Notes under the pieces: model-generated
Told to the model about the DNA's origin: nothing
Database searches by the model: none
Seen by the model: the letters and a program-made list of their open reading frames with translations, nothing else
Part shown: one piece after another, positions 5,671 through 10,333 of the stretch
Numbering within the stretch: position 1 is the first letter of the stretch
How the letters are laid out: each line of letters starts with the position of its first letter
Program-made: the position numbers and the translations under genes
Origin: Bacillota bacterium
Lineage (GTDB): Bacteria > Bacillota > Clostridia > Oscillospirales > Acutalibacteraceae
Assembly (NCBI GenBank): GCA_009786275.1
Contig: WQTL01000462.1
Location: 1-10,333 of the forward strand
Reading direction: 5' to 3'
Length of the DNA: 10,333 nt

Positions 5671-8586
5671 ATGACATTCAGCGAATTTGCCAATATGCTT
5701 TATCCGTTCTGCGGCAATGGCGATAAAATCGCGGATTACGTCGTCCGCCTGATTGACAACGTCCTCGTTGACCCCTTGAGTGAAGAGGATGAAAGGAAGT
5801 CCATAGCCGGCGAGTACAATCCGATAGGAAATCTCACGGCAAGCGGGCTTGAAAAGATTTATAGGGACGAGCCGGGGCGGAATATTCCAAAAAGGGCGGC
5901 TGCGGAAATCCTCAGCCACCTGGACAAAGCCCGGTTCGCGGATTACTTGGAGGCATTTGCGGAAGATACGCTTGAGGGCATATCGAAAGCATTGTCGCGC
6001 GTTGGCATCACGTCCAGCAGGGAAAATGCAGCCGCGGTGTGCGCGGATCTGTTTGCGGAGATTTTAACGGCGCTGGCTGCCGGCGTAAAAAAAGCGGCGC
6101 TGGCCGCTCATAATCTCCCGGGGGTAACCCCCTATTTTACAGGGCGAACCGACGCGTTGGATTCCATACACAGCACTTTCACAAAGAGCAAAACCATCGC
6201 GATTACCCAGGCGTTTTACGGCCTTGGCGGTATCGGTAAGACCCAATTGGTGCTAAAATACGCCTTCGAGCATCTGCCTGACTACAAATATATATGTTGG
6301 ATTAACGCGGAAACCGAGGACGACGCTCTGTTAAGCGCAAAGTCGGCTTTGTCGGTGGTTTTCGGCGTAGATGGTGCGGAGAGCATTGAAAAGAGCGAGG
6401 AGATCCTTGCAAGCTTTTTAGATTGCTGCAAGAAGAACAGGCGCGGCCTGCTTATCTTCGACAACGTCGAGAATTACGCCGTGGTTCAAAAATTCCTCGC
6501 GAAGCCGGCCAACATCCATGTGCTCATCACCACGCGCCTGGCTCATTTGCAGGAAGTGCCTGTCCGCATCGACATCGGTGTATATCCCCCGCAAGAAGCC
6601 GTACTGTTTATTCAGAATCGGTTGGGCAAGCCGGAAGCGCCGCGCGGGAGCGGCGAGCTTGCCATGCGGCTTGGCTATCTGCCGCTTGCCCTGGAACAGG
6701 CTGCGGCGTACATTGCCGCCAACGACAGGACGGTTGAAAGCTACCTTGCGCTGCTGGAGGAATACGCGCCAGAGCTGTTCGAAAACGACGAGGGCCTGAT
6801 TGCTTACGACAAGGCTGTTGCCGCCACCCTCCGCATTTCTATCCGGAGGATCGAATCCAGGGCGTCGAAACAGTTCCTGAATGTCCTGTCATACTTCGCG
6901 GCGGATGGTATCCGGCTGCGGTTTTTCGAAGGGCTTGAAAAAGGCACAATGCCGCCGCTTCTGGAGAGAGATCTGGACAACTCCCTGAAAATGGATAAGG
7001 TGATCCGCAGCCTGACCCAGTATTCGCTGGTCAAGCGAGAAGACGACGTACTGTCGCTTCATCGGCTGGTGCAGGAAATTGTCCGCGGCTCGCATGGCAA
7101 GAATCTGAATTTTCTCCGTTCAGGCCTGTACATCATGTTCCAGAAGCTTGGCTTTGACTATGCGGATGCGCAATCGCGCAGCAACTTTGCCCTGCTCGTG
7201 CCGCACGCCGATAACATTGCGCTGCTTGCGGAAAAAGCACTTACGCAGGAGCCAAAAGAGGCGCATTTGGCCATCGGGAGAAATTACTATTTAATTGCCG
7301 ACTACAATTATCGTGTCGGCAACTACGATGCTTCCCTTTCATTTTTCGACAGGGCGATAATCCAGTATATTGCCGGGGAGGGCGACAGGCATTCCGATGT
7401 TGCCATGCTTCGCAACGAACAGGCTAACGTCTATCGGGAGATGGGCGAATATGAAAAAGCGCTTGCGTCATACGATATTGCCCTCTCTATACGAAAAGAG
7501 GAGTATGGGGAGAGGCATGAATATACAGCAAGCGTGATGAACGGTATCGCTTTGACTTATTGCAGGCAATGCAAATATGAGGAGTCGCTTGCTCTTCATA
7601 AAGAGGCCTATGAGATATTCAAAGAAAGGCTCGGTGAAAATGACCTCGACGTTGCCGTAGCTTGCAACAACATCGCCATATCCTGTGCGGAGCTTGGCAA
7701 TTATGACGAGGCATTGGAGTGGTACGGGCGGGCAATCGCTATTTATGAGCATGAGCTGGGGACAGAGCACCCCGACACGGTTGATACTTATAGCAATATA
7801 GCCAACGTATACGCTGACAAGGGAGAATATGACACGGCTCTGGAATGGTGCGAAAAGGCAAAGAACGCAAGAATCGCCCTTCTGGGGGAAAACCATCCCG
7901 ACGTTGCGACGCTCTATATGAACACGGCATTGATCTATACTTCAAAAGGACTATACGACGAGGCAGCCGAGCTGTATGAGCGTGCTATAGAAATTTTCGA
8001 GAATACGATGGGGACGGAAAGCCCAATGACCGCCGATGCCTACGATAGCTTTGGCTCTTTGTTTGACGAGCTGGATCAGTTGGATGATGCGTTGTATTGG
8101 TACGAAAAGGCATTGAAAATCCGAAAGAGAGCGCTTGGAGACTCTCACGCCAACACAGCGGGCAGTTACAACAATATCGCCGTCGTATATGAAAAGCAAG
8201 GCAGGCTGGATGAATGCTTGCGCTATTTGGACAAGGTGCGGAAAATTCGCTCATTGATTTACAGCAATGACAGCACCGAGTTTGCGGGACTATACAGCAA
8301 CTACGCTCTCGTTTATTCCCAAAAAGGCGATATGAAGAAAGCCCTGCCCTATTTGGAAAAGGCGATAGAAATCCGGGAAAAGCGGCTTGGCATACATCAT
8401 GACGACACCGGTATGGTCTACACAAACATGGGTATAGTCCTTGAAAGAGATGGGCGCGCCCGGGAAGCGCTTGGATGGTATAGAAAGGCTTTGGCCGCAT
8501 ATGAAAAGTCGTTGGGCGCCGACCATCCGCATACCGTTGATTTGGCAGAGACCATTCGAAAAATGGAGCTCAGCGGCCTGAGCTGA
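5671..8586 (+). CDS. NLR-like STAND ATPase: N-terminal helical domain, NB-ARC, winged helix, ten TPRs
   Basis: A predicted signal-transduction ATPase of 971 residues. I chose ATG 5671 because TTGGGGAGGAATTGC precedes it; an in-frame ATG at 5587 would add 28 residues but lacks a ribosome site. Residues 1-140 are helical and of unknown fold, a position usually held by an effector or adaptor domain. NB-ARC follows: PYFTGR 154-159, Walker A GLGGIGKT 184-191, Walker B LLIFDN 260-265, sensor-like VLITTR 284-289, GLPL-like GYLPL 335-339, and an LHRLV (MHD-type) motif with His464 after a winged helix. Residues about 530-955 are ten TPRs of 42 residues, kinesin-light-chain type, ending in GxxHP-type turns. 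Such proteins are prokaryotic relatives of plant and animal NLRs, several of which sense phage proteins and oligomerise. The TPRs are the likely sensor. The divergent membrane gene and the AbiE operon nearby support a defence role, which remains inferred. Confidence 0.88.
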   Translation: MTFSEFANMLYPFCGNGDKIADYVVRLIDNVLVDPLSEEDERKSIAGEYNPIGNLTASGLEKIYRDEPGRNIPKRAAAEILSHLDKARFADYLEAFAEDTLEGISKALSRVGITSSRENAAAVCADLFAEILTALAAGVKKAALAAHNLPGVTPYFTGRTDALDSIHSTFTKSKTIAITQAFYGLGGIGKTQLVLKYAFEHLPDYKYICWINAETEDDALLSAKSALSVVFGVDGAESIEKSEEILASFLDCCKKNRRGLLIFDNVENYAVVQKFLAKPANIHVLITTRLAHLQEVPVRIDIGVYPPQEAVLFIQNRLGKPEAPRGSGELAMRLGYLPLALEQAAAYIAANDRTVESYLALLEEYAPELFENDEGLIAYDKAVAATLRISIRRIESRASKQFLNVLSYFAADGIRLRFFEGLEKGTMPPLLERDLDNSLKMDKVIRSLTQYSLVKREDDVLSLHRLVQEIVRGSHGKNLNFLRSGLYIMFQKLGFDYADAQSRSNFALLVPHADNIALLAEKALTQEPKEAHLAIGRNYYLIADYNYRVGNYDASLSFFDRAIIQYIAGEGDRHSDVAMLRNEQANVYREMGEYEKALASYDIALSIRKEEYGERHEYTASVMNGIALTYCRQCKYEESLALHKEAYEIFKERLGENDLDVAVACNNIAISCAELGNYDEALEWYGRAIAIYEHELGTEHPDTVDTYSNIANVYADKGEYDTALEWCEKAKNARIALLGENHPDVATLYMNTALIYTSKGLYDEAAELYERAIEIFENTMGTESPMTADAYDSFGSLFDELDQLDDALYWYEKALKIRKRALGDSHANTAGSYNNIAVVYEKQGRLDECLRYLDKVRKIRSLIYSNDSTEFAGLYSNYALVYSQKGDMKKALPYLEKAIEIREKRLGIHHDDTGMVYTNMGIVLERDGRAREALGWYRKALAAYEKSLGADHPHTVDLAETIRKMELSGLS

Positions 8587-8591
8587 AATAA

Positions 8592-8633
8592 TTATAACAT
8601 GTTTCTTGCATTGTAACAGATGGCGTGTTATAA
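8592..8633. repeat. Inverted repeat downstream of the NLR, upstream of the abiE-like promoter
   Basis: TTATAACATG (8592-8601) pairs fully with CGTGTTATAA (8624-8633), with one T-G pair and a 22-nt spacer. It begins 6 nt after the NLR stop. No T-tract follows, and the stem is AT-rich with a long loop, so a terminator is less likely than a protein-binding site. AbiEi-type antitoxins are known to bind inverted repeats at their own promoter, which fits the position, though the distance to the -35 (18 bp) is at the outer limit. Confidence 0.4.
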
Positions 8634-8638
8634 ACATA

Positions 8639-8696
8639 TTAACTTTGCTGTTGACATTTAACTTTACAGAGGTTATAATATATACACCAAGGTTAA
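8639..8696. repeat. TTAACTTT-type repeats flanking the abiE-like promoter
   Basis: TTAACTTT occurs at 8639-8646 and 8658-8665, 19 bp apart, and an inverted near-copy (AAGGTTAA, which reads TTAACCTT on the other strand) lies at 8689-8696. The copies sit upstream of the -35, in the spacer, and just after the -10. This is a layout expected for negative autoregulation by the AbiEi-like protein, but binding is not shown. Confidence 0.4.
8651..8679 (+). promoter_or_regulatory. Perfect sigma-A consensus promoter of the AbiE-like operon
   Basis: TTGACA (8651-8656) and TATAAT (8674-8679) are separated by exactly 17 bp. Transcription should start near 8686, giving a leader of about 30 nt before the TTG start at 8715. 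A promoter this strong in front of a toxin-antitoxin pair implies tight repression, matching the overlapping repeats. Confidence 0.85.
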
Positions 8697-8714
8697 ATTG
8701 CGAGGTGAGCAGAA

Positions 8715-9653
8715 TTGGACTACATTGAAGAAACCCTTGGCGAAAAAGTAATTCGGCACCTCTGGGACGCTGGCAAAAGCCTGCCCCCCTTCTTGGTTGA
8801 CGCATACGACTTTTTTGATGCGGCGATTGGTGCGCAAAACTGCCTGATTATTGTGCCGAGGAAAGAGCTATGTGCTGTTCCGGCGCTTAAAAAACAAATT
8901 GCCCATATGCAGCAGGCGTGCGATGTGCCGGTAGTGCTGGAATTGGCGGCACTCAGCCGCCAGCGCAGGCAAACGCTGGTTGCTGAGAAGGTCCCCTTTG
9001 TCGTGCCGGGCAAGCAGCTATTCCTGCCGTTCATGGGCGCGATGCTGCAAGAGAAGTTCGACAGTGAAGCCCCGCAGGTTGAGACGCTGCAGCCGTCCGC
9101 GCAGATGCTGCTCTTTTGGTTTATCTATCAAAAATGCGTCCCGCTGTATGTAAGTCGGCTTCCTGAAAAGTTTGGCTTTACGGCAATGAGCATCTCCAGG
9201 GCGGCGGCGCAACTGATCAATACAGGCTTGCTTGACGTTCACAAGGACGGTGTGCAAAAAGTGCTGACCTCGCAGCTCCCGGCAAAAGAGCTCTTTGAAA
9301 AGGCGCGGCCATTTTTATTCGACCCTGTGCGCAGGCGGTTCTACATTGACAAAGCGGACGTGCAGGAGAGCTATTTCTCGTCGGGCGAGAGCACCCTGGC
9401 GGAGCAATCCATGCTGAACCCGCCGAATGTCGAAGTCTACGGCATGGCAAAAACGATAAAGCCCGCTTCGGCAACACTGCAATTGATTGATGGCGGGAAG
9501 CAATGCGAATTGGAGATATGGCGCTATGATCCGACCATCCTCAGCGGTAAACATCGCGCCGACCCGCTGTCGCTGGCGATGAGCCTGTCGCGCGTCCGCG
9601 ACGAACGGGTGGAGATGTCGATTGACGAAATGCTGAAAGGAGTGTGGGGATAA
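8715..9653 (+). CDS. AbiEi-like type IV antitoxin / transcriptional regulator
   Basis: A 312-residue protein that starts at TTG, preceded by GAGGTGAG; no ATG lies in a better position. Residues 1-125 form an alpha/beta N-terminal domain. Residues about 128-185 are a winged helix, with MSISRAAAQLINTGLL (158-173) as the probable recognition helix and HKDGVQKVL as the wing. The C-terminal part (about 195-312), including RRFYIDK, MLNPPNVE and EIWRYDP, matches my recollection of the Firmicute AbiEi-like / MarR-annotated proteins that are found next to a nucleotidyltransferase. In type IV systems AbiEi neutralises the toxin without a stable complex and represses its own operon through inverted repeats. 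Its stop overlaps the toxin start by one base (TAATG), giving the antitoxin-then-toxin order typical of abiE. It is longer than the classical AbiEi. Confidence 0.75.
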   Translation: MDYIEETLGEKVIRHLWDAGKSLPPFLVDAYDFFDAAIGAQNCLIIVPRKELCAVPALKKQIAHMQQACDVPVVLELAALSRQRRQTLVAEKVPFVVPGKQLFLPFMGAMLQEKFDSEAPQVETLQPSAQMLLFWFIYQKCVPLYVSRLPEKFGFTAMSISRAAAQLINTGLLDVHKDGVQKVLTSQLPAKELFEKARPFLFDPVRRRFYIDKADVQESYFSSGESTLAEQSMLNPPNVEVYGMAKTIKPASATLQLIDGGKQCELEIWRYDPTILSGKHRADPLSLAMSLSRVRDERVEMSIDEMLKGVWG

Positions 9654-10333
9654 TGGTTGCGGGATACGAGAGCTTCAAAGATTGGTTTCAGGGATATGAG
9701 GACCAGTTTGTCGTGATTGGCGGCGCCGCCTGCGACATTATGATGAGCGAAGTGGGCGCGGGCTTCCGAGGCACCAAAGACATTGACATGGTTCTGCTGG
9801 TCGAGTCGCTTACGGCGGACTTCGGCAGACGGTTTTGGGCGTATGTGACGGCGGGCGGTTATCAGCACAAAAACAAGAGCAACGGCCAGCCGCAGTTTTA
9901 CCGCTTCACCAATCCGGGCAGGCCCGGCTTCCCGCTGATGATTGAGCTGTTTTCCAGAAGGGCCGACGCCATAGAGCTGCCCGCCGACGCCGTACTGACG
10001 CCGCTTCCGCTGGACGACGATCTGTCCAGCCTGTCGGCAATCCTGATGGACGACGATTACTACAGCTTTCTCCAGGCGGGGAGGACTGTGATCGACGGCA
10101 TCCCAATCCTTGACGCGGCGCATCTCATTCCGCTCAAAGCGAAAGCCTGGCTGGACTGGTCCGACAGGAAGGCGGCGGGGGAAGCGGTTGACAGCAGGCA
10201 TATTCGCAAGCACAAGAACGATGTGTTTCGTTTGTCGGGCGTTCTTCTTCCCAGTGCCAAGGCGGAAGCTTCCGCTGCCATCATAGCTGATCTGACCGCG
10301 TTTTGCGCCGCCATGCGGAATGAGGACGTGGAT
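9653..10333 (+). CDS. AbiEii-like nucleotidyltransferase toxin, 3' partial
   Basis: The frame is open from ATG 9653 to the window end (227 codons, no stop), so the C-terminus is missing. The ribosome site is AAGGAGTGTGGGGATA in the end of the antitoxin gene, and the start overlaps its stop by one base. Residues 20-30 (VVIGGAACDIM) give the Gly-Gly of the nucleotidyltransferase fold and residues 41-47 (TKDIDMV) the metal-binding D43-x-D45. Later segments include RPGFPLMIELFSRR, SSLSAILMDDDYY and KAKAWLDW, typical of this AbiEii-like group. AbiEii toxins are bacteriostatic; related enzymes transfer nucleotides to tRNA or other targets. Homologues as I recall them are about 230-240 residues, so only a short tail should be absent. 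Paired with the antitoxin it forms an abortive-infection-type module. Confidence 0.8.
   Translation, partial: MVAGYESFKDWFQGYEDQFVVIGGAACDIMMSEVGAGFRGTKDIDMVLLVESLTADFGRRFWAYVTAGGYQHKNKSNGQPQFYRFTNPGRPGFPLMIELFSRRADAIELPADAVLTPLPLDDDLSSLSAILMDDDYYSFLQAGRTVIDGIPILDAAHLIPLKAKAWLDWSDRKAAGEAVDSRHIRKHKNDVFRLSGVLLPSAKAEASAAIIADLTAFCAAMRNEDVD

Noticed and set aside
9524..10213. A 229-codon open frame on the - strand opposite the AbiEii-like gene
   Set aside because: The + strand frame carries nucleotidyltransferase motifs and couples to the antitoxin gene; the - strand product looks like shadow sequence.
1..10333. CRISPR array, tRNA, rRNA, insertion sequence or integrase attachment site
   Set aside because: No regularly spaced palindromic repeats, transposase or recombinase motifs, or RNA gene signatures were seen on either strand.

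Overview
The window looks like accessory DNA from a moderately GC-rich Firmicute, probably a Clostridia lineage. This is inferred from strong AGGAGG-type ribosome binding sites, a consensus sigma-A promoter, a DUF3846/SemiSWEET/orphan-methyltransferase cargo style and an AbiE pair of the Clostridia type. No rRNA, tRNA, integrase, transposase or CRISPR array is visible. Whether the host element is an integrative conjugative element, a prophage or a plasmid cannot be decided from this window.

Left block (about 1-5130, all on the + strand) is a compact cargo array. It starts with a large protein, cut by the left edge, that joins an HExxH metalloprotease-like N-terminus to a C-terminal von Willebrand A domain (CobT/NorD style). 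An intercistronic hairpin follows. Next come a DNA methyltransferase with a winged-helix-like tail, a small Cys-rich acidic protein and a SemiSWEET/PQ-loop membrane protein whose last segment is separated by a +1 frameshift. Two small genes come next, the second carrying DUF3846. After an intrinsic terminator there is a third gene that is a fused paralogue of those two. Most junctions are ATGA or longer overlaps, indicating translational coupling.

Middle block (about 5089-8640) begins at a hairpin between convergent genes. A small single-pass membrane protein on the - strand diverges from a 971-residue STAND/NB-ARC ATPase with ten 42-residue kinesin-light-chain-type TPRs. This is an NLR-like architecture typical of prokaryotic immune or conflict proteins. 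Its leader is dense with structure: an extended -10 promoter, three palindromes, and two sets of repeats in 10-bp phase. The membrane protein plus NLR pair is the best candidate here for an undescribed defence system.

Right block (about 8592-10333) is a type IV toxin-antitoxin (AbiE-like) operon. It has a perfect TTGACA-17-TATAAT promoter surrounded by repeats, a TTG-started AbiEi-like regulator, and a 1-bp-overlapping AbiEii-like nucleotidyltransferase cut by the right edge. Together the middle and right blocks read as a small defence island attached to mobile-element cargo.
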